DNA of 64,000 nt. Origin: Inonotus obliquus (Eukaryota; Basidiomycota; Agaricomycetes; Hymenochaetales; Hymenochaetaceae). A program made the translations under genes and the position numbers. Each line of letters begins with the position of its first letter. The stretch's first letter is position 1. The stretch spans positions 1,364,001-1,428,000 of the forward strand of contig JAJHTX010000004.1 of the NCBI GenBank assembly GCA_032164295.1, read 5' to 3'. The notes beneath the pieces were generated by a model. That model worked only from the letters and a program-made list of their open reading frames with translations. It was not told the DNA's origin and made no database searches. Shown piece after piece: positions 45,934 to 58,422 of this stretch.

Positions 45934-48560
45934 TCAGGCCTGAAGGCGTACGCGTACGGCATTTGCGTGAGCTCCCAGGCCTTCTTGATCGGCCAGGGTT
46001 GCAACGACGGGACCGAGGATTTGTAGTCCTTCGCGAGTGATTTGTTGCGAAGTGATGTGCTTTTGGAACGACTGAGTGTTGACGCCGCTGAACTGACGAG
46101 CGTAACCATTTGTTGGAAGGGTGTGGTTTGTGCCTGATGCGTAATCTCCACAGCTGACGAGCTTTGTTAGCATTATCAACATGGCGGATGGTATGATAGT
46201 AATTTGCACCTTTCTGGAGTGTAAGGTCCAACGAAGACACTACCGGCGTTGTCAACTTTTGCTACCGCATCCTCTGCTCGTTCGAGGTGAAGGATAAGAT
46301 GCTCTGGCGCATAGTCATTTGAAAATGCAAGCGCCTCGTCTAACGAAGTGGTATGTACGATCAAACTCTTCGGAATTGATTCGCGCATGATATCAACACG
46401 CGGAAGTACTCGAGCTTGATTGTCAACTTCACGTTCGATCTCCTCTACGTGTTCTGGAGTAAGGTTGACGGAGACGAGAACCACTTGCGAGTCTATCCCA
46501 TGTTCAGCTTGTGAGAGAAGGTCTGCAGCGACGAAGACTGGATTAGCAGTGTGATCTGCTATAACTAAGACCTCTGAAGGTCCAGCAGGCATATCAATCG
46601 AAACAAGTGCATCTGTATCGTTCTGGACAAGCATTTTCGCAGCTGTAACCCATTGATTACCAGGTCCAAAAATCTTATCGACTTTAGGAACACTTTCAGT
46701 TCCGTAAGCTAGAGCGGCAACGGCTTGAGCTCCGCCTGCCATTAGGATTGCTGATGCTCCGACGAGGTGGGCGACGTAAAGGACTTCTGCGGAGATACTA
46801 CCGTCTGGACGAGGTGGAGTTGCGAGAATGATTTCGTGGCAGCCAGCGACTTGGGCTGGGACGCCGAGCATTAGAGCTGTTGAGGGGAGGATGGCGGTAC
46901 CACCTGGGACGTAGAGTCCCACACGTGCAATGGGTCGGGCGAAACGTGAGCAAACAACTCCGGGACATGTTTCAACGACTAGAGGAGCAGAATCTACTTG
47001 TGCAGCATGGAACTTTCGAATATTCGCGTATGCAGTATCGATGGCAGCGCGTACGTTATCTGGAAGTGAGATACTCTCCGGACTGAAAGGCGGGCGGAGA
47101 ATAGGGGAGGAAAGGGAAGCTTTGTCGAATTTTGAGGTGAAGTCGAGGAGTGCGGCATCCCCGCCTTTACGCACGGCGTCGACGATGGGTTTGACTTTTG
47201 CTATCATTTCGTCGGATCGGAGGACTGGTCGTTTGAGTAACTCAGCTCGTGCTGATGTGGAGATACCTTCTAGAGAGACTGAGCGCATGCGTATCGGCTC
47301 ATCGGGAGAATTGCGGGTCGGTTCCTTGGAGCCAGAGTTGGCTGAAACGCCATTTTTCGGTGCAGGCTCACTGGGTTGAATCCTCGAGGACCATTGAGGT
47401 TTCGCGTTACCAGGTCTTCGGGTTACTTTCTTTGCCTTCTTGTCTAGATTCTGCTCGATATCGCGAATGGTGACTCCAGCAGCGACGCAGCGTGTAAATG
47501 CGAAATAGATAAGATCGGATGCTTCAAACGCGACCTGCTCTTTTGTTTCCGCTGAACAAAGTTCGTCCGCTTCCTCCATAATTTTCGCGCGTAACAGGTC
47601 GGGATCATCGAACAATCTCCGTGTATAGGAGCCTTCTGGTGCGGATTCGAGCCGTGATTGTAGGGTTTGCTCAAGAGCCGCCAAACCCGCAAGATGACCA
47701 AAGCAAGAAGGACGACCCAGATGACAGAATCCAGAACCATGTTGGATAACAGAGAACTCGAGGCTGTCCGAATCGCAATCTAATGCAATTTTCACCACCT
47801 CCTGAGTTGCGCCAGAAGTCTCCCCCTTTCTCCACAAGCCATGTTTCCTACTTTGATAGACGCCTTTGCCCGTGTGGATACTTTCCTTGATTGATTCATA
47901 CGACGAATACACGAGGCCCAAAGACTTCTCTCCTTGGCGAAAAGAAGAAACAATCGTCGGAAATAAGCCATCCGGGCGGTCCGTCGAAGCTGGTGCAAGA
48001 AATGCATCTACAATGCTAAGACGTGAAGAATCGGATTCTGTGGACGATAGATGCGAAGTTGGAATCACGAGAGTTGCATTTGAATTCTTCAGCTGTCGAA
48101 TCGTTGCGAGAGAAGGCGGATAAGAGGCTGTGGATTGAATATAGATTTCTGACCCTGTGAAGAAGCGAGATATAGAGGAAACGAATTCGGAGTCTGCCGC
48201 CAGCGTACGGACAAGTACACCAGAGACGCCCGTTCTGACTTTGTCCGACACCGCCGTGACATTCGCGACATCCAGGAGGAGGACCAGCCGGTCGGCTGGG
48301 ATGACTCCAACAAGGTCAGCTGCCCAGCCCAGCGGTAGGACGACCTTGTGGGCGCCATTGTCTAGCCAGGAAACAACTTGGTTGACGTCTACTGCCGAGT
48401 GATTCTCCGCTAGGATGAAATATTGCGTATGAGAAGGTAAGGAAGAAGAATCTGGAAATGGGACTCTAGGAGTGAAAATAAGAGGGGCTATTCTAGCTAT
48501 CTGGCTGATGAGAGATGGATCCGAAGTGTCCACGAAGGCGAGAAAAGACGCTTGGGACAT
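45934..48560 (-). CDS. HIS4: Trifunctional histidine biosynthesis protein HIS4
   Basis: HIS4 carries three activities of histidine synthesis: phosphoribosyl-ATP pyrophosphohydrolase, phosphoribosyl-AMP cyclohydrolase and histidinol dehydrogenase. Exons 48560-46210 and 46153-45934 give 856 residues, near the 799 of yeast. Residues about 1-230 form the N-terminal ISOPREN-like barrel-like extension of the fungal protein. The cyclohydrolase is at about 235-295 ([35 protein letters not shown]). The pyrophosphohydrolase is at 310-390 ([25 protein letters not shown]). Histidinol dehydrogenase fills 420-856 ([68 protein letters not shown]). The frame is open further upstream to an ATG at 48749. I prefer 48560 because a TGACTC motif lies in that stretch and the family starts near there. 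Confidence 0.94.
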
Positions 48561-48875
48561 AGCGGGCAGTGCAAGCAGTACTCGTTGTGAACTATATGCG
48601 CGCAGAAAAAGAGGAGAGAAAAGAGAAAATAGATGGACACGTGATGGAAGAAATGATCGTCGTGCACCAAATATATCTGATATGACTCGATTATTGTGGG
48701 AATATACACCGAATTGGGCTAGGGATCGACCCGTACAAAGTTTGATCAATAATATTGATCAGCGCTTCTCCCCTTCGACGCCATGTGTTGACACCAGCAC
48801 GGCGCATTGATAAACCCCCACCTATTCCTCTCGTACTAACCCATCCTCCTCCTCCTCCTCCTCCCATCTCCTCCC
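48561..48875. promoter_or_regulatory. Divergent promoter of HIS4 and argonaute
   Basis: A 315-bp region between the chosen starts. ATGACTC at 48682-48688 matches the core of the Gcn4/CPC1 site used for general amino acid control of histidine genes. CACGTG occurs at 48638-48643. The (TCC)7 run before the argonaute ATG is given separately. Confidence 0.5.
48844..48864 (+). repeat. (TCC)7 microsatellite in the argonaute leader
   Basis: Seven perfect TCC units lie 11 bases before the argonaute start codon, inside the expected leader. Pyrimidine-rich leaders are usual in fungi; the perfect repeat could vary in length between strains. Confidence 0.85.
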
Positions 48876-51800
48876 ATGCCTCCTAGGATAGCTCCGTCTG
48901 GCTCTCGTGGTAGAGGTGGTCCTCCTGCACGTGGAGGCGGTCCTGCCATTCGTGGAGGCCCTCATGGTAGCGCCGCACCTTCCGCAAGTTCACATATAAC
49001 GACAGTCGGCGTAAAGAGGCAGCATTACGGCACGACGGGTCAAGCGATCAAAGTACTGACCAACCATTTTCAAGTCTCAATCCCAAAGGGGATTATCTCT
49101 CATTACGATGGTGCGCGTTCACAAATAGATCACTCTCATACACCTCGCTAAGTAATCTAATTTCGTTCATGTTGCAGTCGGTACGCCAATTAAGCTAGAG
49201 ATTCTGCGTTGATTACTTATGTCCTTATGCCATGCAGTCATAACTCCTTCCGAAAAAACCCTGCCCGTCCGCCTCAACATGGACATCATTAAACAATTGC
49301 AAACTCGCATTGCACCAGAAATATTTACACCCATGGCAGTGTATGACGGTCGAAAAAACTTGTTCGCTACAAAAGACTTACAGTTCCCTAACGGTGAACA
49401 ATCTTATGAGGTACGTTCATTCCGCTCATGTTTCTTTACTTTTACTGAGATTCGTTTTACTTGTGGCAGTTTGAAGTAACCTTTGATGAGTCGACGACTC
49501 GAGCGACGGAGGCAAAACCAAAGGGTTACAAGGTGAAATTAGCCAAAGTGGCGGAAATTAATCCAGTGTAGGTGAACAACCCTTATTGCAGGATTGACTT
49601 CATTGATTGCCTTTTAGCGTTCTCGAGCGTTTCCTCGAAGGGAAACAATCACACGACAATGATGTCCTGACTGCGATCACAGTACGTTAACAATCTTAAC
49701 CTGCGTGGCTAAATACTGGCTAATCTCTGTACCACAAAGGCATTGAACGTTGTAGTCAGGATGGAACCGTATCAGTATGTTGCTCCGCTATTTTTGACTA
49801 ATCATTTGGCTTCATTAATGTGACTTTTAAGGAAATACCCGTTCAATGTACGATCGTTTTTCACGTCTACAGAGAAACGAGAACTGGGTTCCGGCATTGA
49901 ACTCTGGAGAGGTTATTTCCAGTAAGAAGTCACGCCACCTCCTTACCTGTTTCTTTGTTGACCATGTCGTCACTTAGGTCGGTCAGACCAGCCTTGGGAA
50001 AGATGTTGATAAACATTGACATCTCAACCGGCACTATGTGAGTCGTTTACCGTTTGATGTGTGTACTTGGACTAAGATTATCTTTAGGTATAAGGCGGGA
50101 AAATTGATCGACATCTGCCTTGAATATATTGGGAAATCAGGCCAACCTCATGCTCTCGCTCTAAGCCGTGAGGCGGATAAAGGCTTTCCGATGCGCGAAC
50201 GTCTGCGTCTCCAGCGTTTCATCTCGGGGATCCGCGTTACTACCACTTATCCGGACCGTTCGGGTAATATTTCAAAGAACCCCAGAGTTGTCAAGAGACT
50301 CTCACCCAACGGCGCATTTGACTTGCTCTTTACTCGGCGAGATGGTGGGGAAATGCGCGTCTCGGATTATTTCGAAGGTATTTTAGGAAGACCATTGAGG
50401 TACCCGAACCTGCCATGTGTCGAGGTTGGTTCTGGGGCATATATTCCGATCGAGTTGTGTGTGGTGCCGGAAGGACAAATCATGAGAAAGCAAGTCCCCG
50501 TGAGCTTCTCTTTCTTTGCTAGGATCCAGCTGAAGCAACTCATCACCATGACCTGTAGCCGGAACACATCAAGGAGGTTCTGGAATTCGCAACGAGAAAG
50601 CCCTCCGAGCGACTTCAGAGTATTCGAAACGGACTAACCGTTCTCAGTTACGGTCAGTCCGAATATCTGCGTCAGTTCGGAATGCACATGGAGGTGAGTG
50701 CTTTAGCCAATCAAGCAGTAGTCCAATCTCCAAACAGACTTGATAAAGAATACGGGTCCGCTGCAAGTGCAAGCTCGTATATTACCACCACCGACGTTAA
50801 GATACGGCTCTAACGGTCGTATTCGTACAGTCGTAAGTATCTGCCTGGGTATCGTTCGCGCCGCTTATATTTGATTTTAATTATACCAGGTGCCCAGCAC
50901 GGGCGCATGGAATGTAAGTATTCGTTCCTACGTCAATTACTTTGGACTAATGCATGTGGCCAGATGAAAGATAAGCAATTTTACGAACCGAAGAGAATAG
51001 ATGGATGGCTAGTTGTAGTGTATGAGAGAGAACAGAGGTTCACAATGCAGAAGGCTCAGGATATGGCATGTGGCATAGAGTGACAATTATGTCCGTGATC
51101 AACTAAACAGGGCCTTTAATAGGTAAAGGGCCTTCTGCAGGGCTTCCAAAGGGTAGGTGAGTACTGGTGCATATCCTGTCGCGGTATGTAAGCGATATAT
51201 TAACTTGATCGTTCAAAGGAATGCGGTGCGAAGATTCGAATCCACCGATAAAATACTACAACGCCCAGGCGGATACGATCCAGGTGTGTCCTGATTTTCT
51301 GACGGGAGGATAGATATAAACCTTTGTCTATGTAGCAACTGAGGGTAGCCGGAGGGGAGTATCAGAAGAAAAGGAAAGTTCTCCCGACACTCATTGTTGC
51401 CGTCCTACCCGAAGGCGTGATGGACATTTACACCGTGAGTGGCCGAGCAGCACAGTCTGAGTAATCGCTGACGGAGCCGGTCTGCTCATAGCGAATAAAA
51501 CAGTAAGTGAGCAACCTGTCCTCTGGTCAACTTGACTGAATCATCCTTGTAGCTTTGGTGACTGCATTGTAAGACCTCGAGAGGTATTACGCAGGCAATG
51601 AGCTTATGCCATTACAGGCAGGGGTCGCAACGCAATGCTTGAAATCTAACAAATGTTCTAATGCAAAGGAGCAATACTTTGCCAACGTTTGCTTGAAGTG
51701 AGTTGATCCTTGATTTACTATTCCTCGGCCTAAACCATGTATGTTCAGAATCAACGTCAAGCTTGGTGCGTGTTCTGTGTGCCTTGCCAATATATTTCAG

Positions 51801-53213
51801 ACTATTTGACGTGTTCTGTGCTAGGCGGAACAAATAGTGTCCCAGATCGTGAGTTCACTCTTCGGACGGAACTGTAGGTTCCTAAGGAATCGCCTTTCTG
51901 CAGCTGCCTCGGTCAGATTTTTAACCGACGATGCGAATCCTACGCTGGTGGTACGAATGATATGTATTCACACAAATTTCTAATAACCAATGCGGAGTCA
52001 TCTAGATGGGTGCAGACGTTATCCATCCTCCTCCGGGTTCCGAAGGTCGACCGTCTTTCACCGCCGTCGTAGGGAACGTCGACTCCTCGGCCGCGTATTA
52101 CATTGCTTGTTCCCCTCGAATTCAAGTGAGAACCATTCTTGTCACTTCTGGTTTCACGATATACTCACGGTTTTCCGCAGACATCTCGCCAAGAGATGAT
52201 CGAGGATTTGGAAGAAATGGCGATGGTTCTTCATGTTGCTTTTGTCCTTTCGCTCCTCACTGACGCTTGTCTCAGCATGTTATTGGCAAGTATCGTGATT
52301 ATCGCAAGTATCGGGAGAAGAAGCCAAACTCCGAGCCTAAGAGAATAATTTTCTATCGTGGTACGTTCTTGCTCTTCCTCCCTAGATGCACAAGGCGTCA
52401 AACTCCTTCGCAGATGGTGTCTCAGAGGGGCAATTTCAGCAAGTTGTTGATTTTGGTAAGACATTTCCAACTGTGATTTATTTCATTTCGTTTCTGATGA
52501 CATGAGTTCTCAGAGGTTCCGAAGCTCCGTGGTAAGCTTTACGAGAGCGGAGAGATTGTACTTGTTCCGCGTCTGACATTTTTGTTGTCTTCTCAGCCGC
52601 TTGTGACAAGCTCGGCATTAAGCCAGCACCTGCAATAACGGTCATTGTGGTCGGCAAGCGTCATCATGTACGCTTCTTCCCTCTATCTCCGAAGGATGGC
52701 GACCCGACCGGAAACTGTCCCGCAGGAACAGTGGTTGACAGGGATGTAACGAACCCTGCAGAATTTGACTTTTACCTCCAGTCGCATGGGGGTCTTCTAG
52801 GCACAAGCAGACCGGCCCACTATAATGTCCTGCTGGACGAAAACAAATTTTCGTAAGCTTCTCGTTGTTCATTATCGTCATGGAAAATTCTGACGTTTCT
52901 TGCAGACCGGATGGTATCCAGCAGTTAAGTTACGCGCTTTGTCACGTTTATGCGCGTTCTACTAGATCTGTATCGATCCCGGCACCGGTGTATTGTACGT
53001 CACCTCTTCTGACCTCCTTGTCGCGATTCACCATCTAATAAGGAGTTACAAGATGCCGATATTGTATGCTCGCGGGCTAAGAACCACTTCCCGCCAGAGT
53101 TCTCGGATACATCAACTCAAAATGGTGAAGAGCGAGCTCCGTCTCTAGAGGACTACAAAGCCAATTGGAAGAGCTTGCATCGAAACGCTGAATTCAAGAT
53201 GTACTTCTCTTGA
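48876..53213 (+). CDS. AGO: Argonaute (eukaryotic Ago/QDE-2 type), slicer residues intact
   Basis: Argonaute binds small guide RNA and cuts or represses matching transcripts. Twenty-nine exons join in phase to 906 residues; several are tiny (51492-51502, 51551-51566, 51749-51765, 52514-52531). Order: an RGG-rich start (residues 5-30), N domain with TVGVKRQHYGTTGQAIKVL and SEKTLPVRLNMDIIKQLQTR, the L1 and PAZ region with GKLIDICLEYIG, RFISGIRVTTTYPD and YPNLPCVEVGSGAYIPIELC, and MID with LQVQARILPPPTLRYG and MRCEDSNPPIKYYNAQADT. PIWI follows with LGGTNSVPD, MGADVIHPPPGS, IIFYRDGVSEGQFQQV and GTSRPAHYNVLLDE. The tetrad is D639, E680, D719, H813. Exon 12 (50964-51065) must end with a GC donor (ATG|GCATGT), because every acceptor of that intron is in phase 0 and the only in-phase alternative has a stop. 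Expression of small RNAs cannot be judged here. Confidence 0.96.
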
Positions 53214-53417
53214 TGTGTGAGATTCCCCGTTGCCTTTGTCATCTCATCGCTATCCTTTTTGTACTTGTATGCTGCTTTGCTCTTGTGCTGTGTGTTTTTG
53301 CTAAATTAGTCGGACTCCACGGGTATCCTTGTCCTCAATAAAATAGCGATAGCTATGAATAAAACTCAGACAGCAAGTACGATATACAATATACAACATG
53401 GAAGATTACACTGTACA

Positions 53418-56400
53418 TTATGGTGTACCAGAACGAATAGAAGCAAAATAACCACCACCACCATTCTGAGTATGTCTGTGGAAAGCAAAATCTCGACGTG
53501 GTAGGTCGAATTGTTCAAGTTTACATCCCATGAGGCGAATGTTACCGTCAGCGCCACTGACGCCGAAGAGCATTTCATGAGGATGGAATGCAAGACTAGA
53601 GCCGGGTAGTGAGGATGTTCCTCGTTGTGGAGGATAATGAAGACCGGATGGTACGGGGAAACTGGAAAGAAGACGAGGCTGATCCGGCGGGAGTGCGTGA
53701 AGCGAGTGCACAAAGGTAGTTTGGTCGCGATATCGAGTAGGAGATACCGAAGACAATCTGGAAAATAGGAAACATGAGACATCTATCCGCCTATGCGATA
53801 TTAAAGTAAATAAACGCACGCTCCGAACACGGAGCATTGCTCGTGCACGTCGAACGCCGTTAACCCGTCAGGACAAAGTGGCCAAGTGACTAAAGATGAT
53901 CGTCCTCTGCGCATATCCCATAGTTTTACTTCTCCGTCAACGCTGAAATAGAAAGTCAGTCGAGGCCAAAGTCATCAATAAGGAAAAATGAATACCTTGC
54001 CGACACGAAATCTTTAACCGCTCCCTTCTGCCAGCGAATCCCCTTTACCCAGGCAGAATGCTCCTGAGAGGTTCTCACCACAGCATCCTCTTCGTCGAGG
54101 CGCTTATCAAATATTTGGATGCTGCCGTCCCCGAAGCTTGCCGCAAAGATCGAAGGGGAGTCGGGACCTGATGCTAACGAAGTAACTGGGCTTTCCAATT
54201 GCGTCGAAATCTCCTATTGGCATTTGGTATGTTACACTGAAATCAGCAATGTATATCAGAATCAGAATCAGAGAAATCACGCACCCAAGCCACGAGTTCT
54301 CGGTGAGCATCCCATATTCGGATGCTCCTTGAATCACCCCCAGCTAAAACGAGACCTTGGTTTTGTTGCCAGTCTAGCACTAACCCGCTACCTCGCCTCA
54401 CTGTAATCATGTTATTGAGCGCTCGGAACGATGTCACCATCTGCAAGGGTTTATCCTTGTAGGTGGTGTCGTAGTTGCGATACAAATGGACGATACCATC
54501 CGCTGAGAACATTATTAGTTGAAAGTCAAAGATCAAATGAAACACGGTCATACAAGAAGCAGTCATGATAAATCCGCCCATATCTTGGTTGATGCAGCCT
54601 AGCCATGTGATATATGTCCCAGGAGGATTACCATTGTTGAAAGATAACAAGCGCTCGCGACGTGACCAATCGTATACGCTGCTCAAGCTGCGTTAGTTAT
54701 TATTGAATAGTCAAAATTTGGGAAGGACTTGCCTGACGATGTTAGTGTCATTTGCCGTAAACAAGTGCGGATCGTAGCCATGAAAAATCATCTTTGTAAC
54801 CGGGCCATTATGAGGTATGAATGCAACTGGCCTATCCCATGAGCAATGTTCTAATTTTGAAATAAATAAAAAAGAGATCTAGCAAGATCGATAGGGTACT
54901 ATGATCAACATTTCACTCACTAGCCAAGTCGGCTTGCGCCAGGGTCTCTACCTCAATTTTTTCATTCCTTTGCTGCCTCCACATTTGCTCGTTATATTGA
55001 ATACTTCCGGGTTCCTGGCCTTCTGGCTGGCGCATCTGCGTCTCGGTGAAATACTCGCAGCACCAATCATAGAAAGAGCTTTTCAATGGAAGAACATCTT
55101 TGAAACCTACTCCTGTTCCCAGACCTAGCAGGATGCTGGTTGAACTGCTTGAAGAGTCATGAGAGAACGTACTGCCCAATGGGCTGTTCATAGCGTCCGA
55201 GGTATGCGCGTACTGCTGATAATGCCGTTGTTGTGTCCGTTTCCGCCGTCTGGTTCGCAATCGCTCCATATCTTCCTCTATGAGCGCCTCCATCACGTCA
55301 GAAGCCAAGAAATCACAAGGTGAGTGTTGTCCGTTCTCGGTTTTCGTATAGGTCGGACTCATAGTATCAGGGGAATCGAGGGGATATGGGGATGCATATA
55401 CAGCGAAGTTCAGGTATGGCGATGGGGGGCTCGAGAGGTCAACAGTTTCTGTGCGGATCTTGTGGCCTTGCTGCCCGCTCAGCGAGTTCATATCATCCCC
55501 GGAAGATGGGAAGGCGTATTGATTGGCAAGATTCTTAAGGGAATTTGCGATCGATGCAGTCCGACGCATAATCGTCGAGCTTTGGGCAGACAAAGTACTA
55601 GTTGCCGAATCACTACGGGTTAGTGGGTTTCGCGTCGGCTGGGAAACATTCGCCGTCGAAGGCGACAGCTGGGAGGTGAGGCGCGTTCGTACGTCGGAGG
55701 GGTCGCGTTGCCCCCGAGCAGGAGGAGGAGAGTGCAAAGCGGATGAATCAAGTCGGTAGAAAGGAGATTCATGGAGAAGAGCCATGACATAATCAACAAT
55801 TGTCTGCCCATACGCAGCAACTTCAGGGTAGGGGTCAACCGATAGTTCGAGGAGAAGGGCATAAATAGTATAGAAAGAAGACAATAATACCCGGCTGTCT
55901 TCGCGAAAAGCGTCATCGTCACCAAGGCTATCGAGCCATTCCGCTACGGCCTGATTCGTTATGTCCTCATTGGTCGAAGTGTGGCCGTAGGGATCCGAAA
56001 TCCGTTTACGCTCTTCCTCCCAATACAACCAGGCAACAATGACGAAATAGCCTCGCCACTCCTTTACTAGACAACTAAGCAAGATTAGGAGCTCCTTTCG
56101 CACCATAGGGCTTGCATCATCCTTTGAGGTAAGGGCGGATCCGGTACCAACGGCCACCTCCAAACGGAAGTGAGTCCTTTCATCGAGGTGGTACATACTG
56201 CCTGTGCCACCTCCACCCTTCCTGCTTGCATCGGAAGACCCAGATGTTCCCATAAACGTGCCCAAGGCGAATAATGCAGCGGATCTAACTTCGGGTGAGG
56301 CATCAGTGAGCATCGCAATCAGCTTGTCTTGTGTTCCTCTATCAACACCGTAGATCTTGATATCGTCATTGCCATCCCACAGTTGCGCGATGCATAGCGC

Positions 56401-58422
56401 CATCCATTGTTTCGGCAAAAAGTCCTCGTCGTCTAGTCGTTCAAAACAGTTATCGAAGACTCGCTCCTGCCAACAGGCATTTTGAGCCTGCGGGAAACCT
56501 CGAACAATCGCGGAAAGGACAAAACAACACATTGCGCGATCCTCCGCCCCGTTTGATGCCGTGCCAGTGGTTTCGTCCGGAAGGGCCAGTGTATTCGCAA
56601 AGTATTTATATCCGTGATTCGCGTATAAATCAGTCTGACAGGCGGGGTCCACGGCCAAGATCCTGGCCCAGATGAAGAGGAGAACGGGGCGATGATCACG
56701 GGAAGGCGCTTGCAAGAGTTTGACGATGAACGGGAAAATTCCAATCGTGAGAGCATAATGAACTGCCCAGGGTCCGAGGTCTACAAATTTCGCTAATAAG
56801 CAAAGGACGCGCAATCTATGCGGCTGTGATAAGATATTCTGAAGTACTATCGGAAGTTGCTCCGGAGGTTTTCGCGGGACAAGGTGCTCCAGTCCTTCTT
56901 GATCAAACGAACTGCCAACGCTTTCGAGGGTCGCCGCCGTCGATAGTGAACCTGGACCCCGCTTTGTGAGGGCAGACCCTCCACGGGATGTCCATAGCTC
57001 GAAGGCAGTCAGCTGGTCCACAAAGAATCTGCTATGGACGTATGTATAAGGAGATTCCGTATTTGAGGCCGCAACAACACCACCAGTCTTCTCTTCATTC
57101 TTCAGCAGGTCGGGAAGCTGTCGGAGAACAGCATCCACCGCCAGGTCCCACTGGGACCACATAGGGTGAGTATTCGTTGGAGGCAATGGGGGATACGTGT
57201 GTGGGGTACATTGATAGTTCTTCATAATGCGTTCCGCCAGCAAGAAATTGCGGAACAGCACCGCGACAAATGAGTCGGACCGAAAAAGACGAAGAAAGAT
57301 GTCCTCAGAGAAAGTGGTCCACGCAATGGTGTCCGTGATTGAGACGAATATCCAATTAAGCTCGCCCAGAGGTGTCCGACGGTCCTTAAGATCACCCGGT
57401 ATCCGCGTAACCATATCATAGGTAATGTTATCCGGGAGATTCTTGATTATGAGATGCCAACGCAGCGCCATGTCCATGGGCGATGTCAAACACGACGTGA
57501 AAAGATCTGCGGGGAGATCAGGGTTCATGGGTAATTGCTCATGTGCAAGGCAAGCAGCGAGTTGGATGGATTCCATGAAGGGCATCATGCCATCAGGATA
57601 GCCACCATGCTTCGCCATAGCGTCAGCATCCCTCTTCTGCGCGAAGTTGATGAAGTTGCTCAGCAAGTTGCCAGCGGCGGAGCAATCCCAAACGTAGACG
57701 CATGGCGAGCCCAGCCAGTTCTGGATTTCAATGAGTGATACGGGGATGTACTGCGAGTAGCTTCGATTAAAGACCCACAGTTCACCGCTAGGTGTGGGTT
57801 TCGGAACACCGTGACCATTATAGTAGAATAAACACCGATCGTCTTTTGCAACTTTCCGTAGATTCTGGCAAAACTTCTGCGTCTCCTCGTAAGACGGGTC
57901 GAGATATGGTTTGAATTTAATACGAGGGCTAAGAAACTCAAACTGATGGTGTAAATTGTTGCCAATGGCCTCTAGCGCCTTGTTGGAAGGAAGACTATGT
58001 GGATCGACCCAGCACTCGAGAACTGCACATGGGCTGGTTTTGACGACATCTGGCGGATCGACGTCGATGTTCAGGCAGACAACCAGTGCTGCATGCGTAG
58101 TTTTTAACTTGCTTCGGTTCTTCCAAGGCCCAAACTTCGCAAGACCAAAACGGGAACGGCGCGGATTTCCGCATGTTAGATGTCGCTTGGTGGAGAAGTG
58201 CGGGCCAAACGATGCGACTTCGTCCATTGACTCTGAAGAAGGAATCAACCTCTCGCTCGCAGATGTTCTGTCATTCAGCAGCGAATAGGACCTCAAAGAT
58301 CCGCTATGATGGAGGTCTGAGTCCTCGTCAGAGCAATGTTCGCCGTGCCCGTTCCTTTGATCTTCATAATCCGAAGGTATCCTGGGCGTTAACGGTCTCC
58401 TTCTTTCCGTGGTATGCCTCAT
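53418..58422 (-). CDS. KOG1: TORC1 subunit Kog1/Raptor
   Basis: Kog1/Raptor is the scaffold that presents substrates to TOR kinase in TORC1 at the vacuole. Exons 58422-54921, 54850-54733, 54678-54554, 54502-54285, 54213-53996, 53942-53820 and 53757-53418 give 1547 residues. The caspase-like RNC domain covers about 100-330: LVVCLNIDVDPPDVVKTSPC, DDRCLFYYNGHGVPKPTPSG with the His, and PCVYVWDCSAAGNLL with the Cys-like position. HEAT-type helices fill about 450-900 (LPIVLQNILSQPHRLRVLCL, SPEVRSAALFALGTFMGTSG). A disordered Ser-rich linker is at 920-1130. Seven-blade WD40 repeats end the chain (SWDRPVAFIPHNGPVTKM, RSIRIWDAHRELVAW, EVKLWDMRRGRSS). The second intron uses a perfect GC donor (CAG|GCAAGT). 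Confidence 0.96.
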
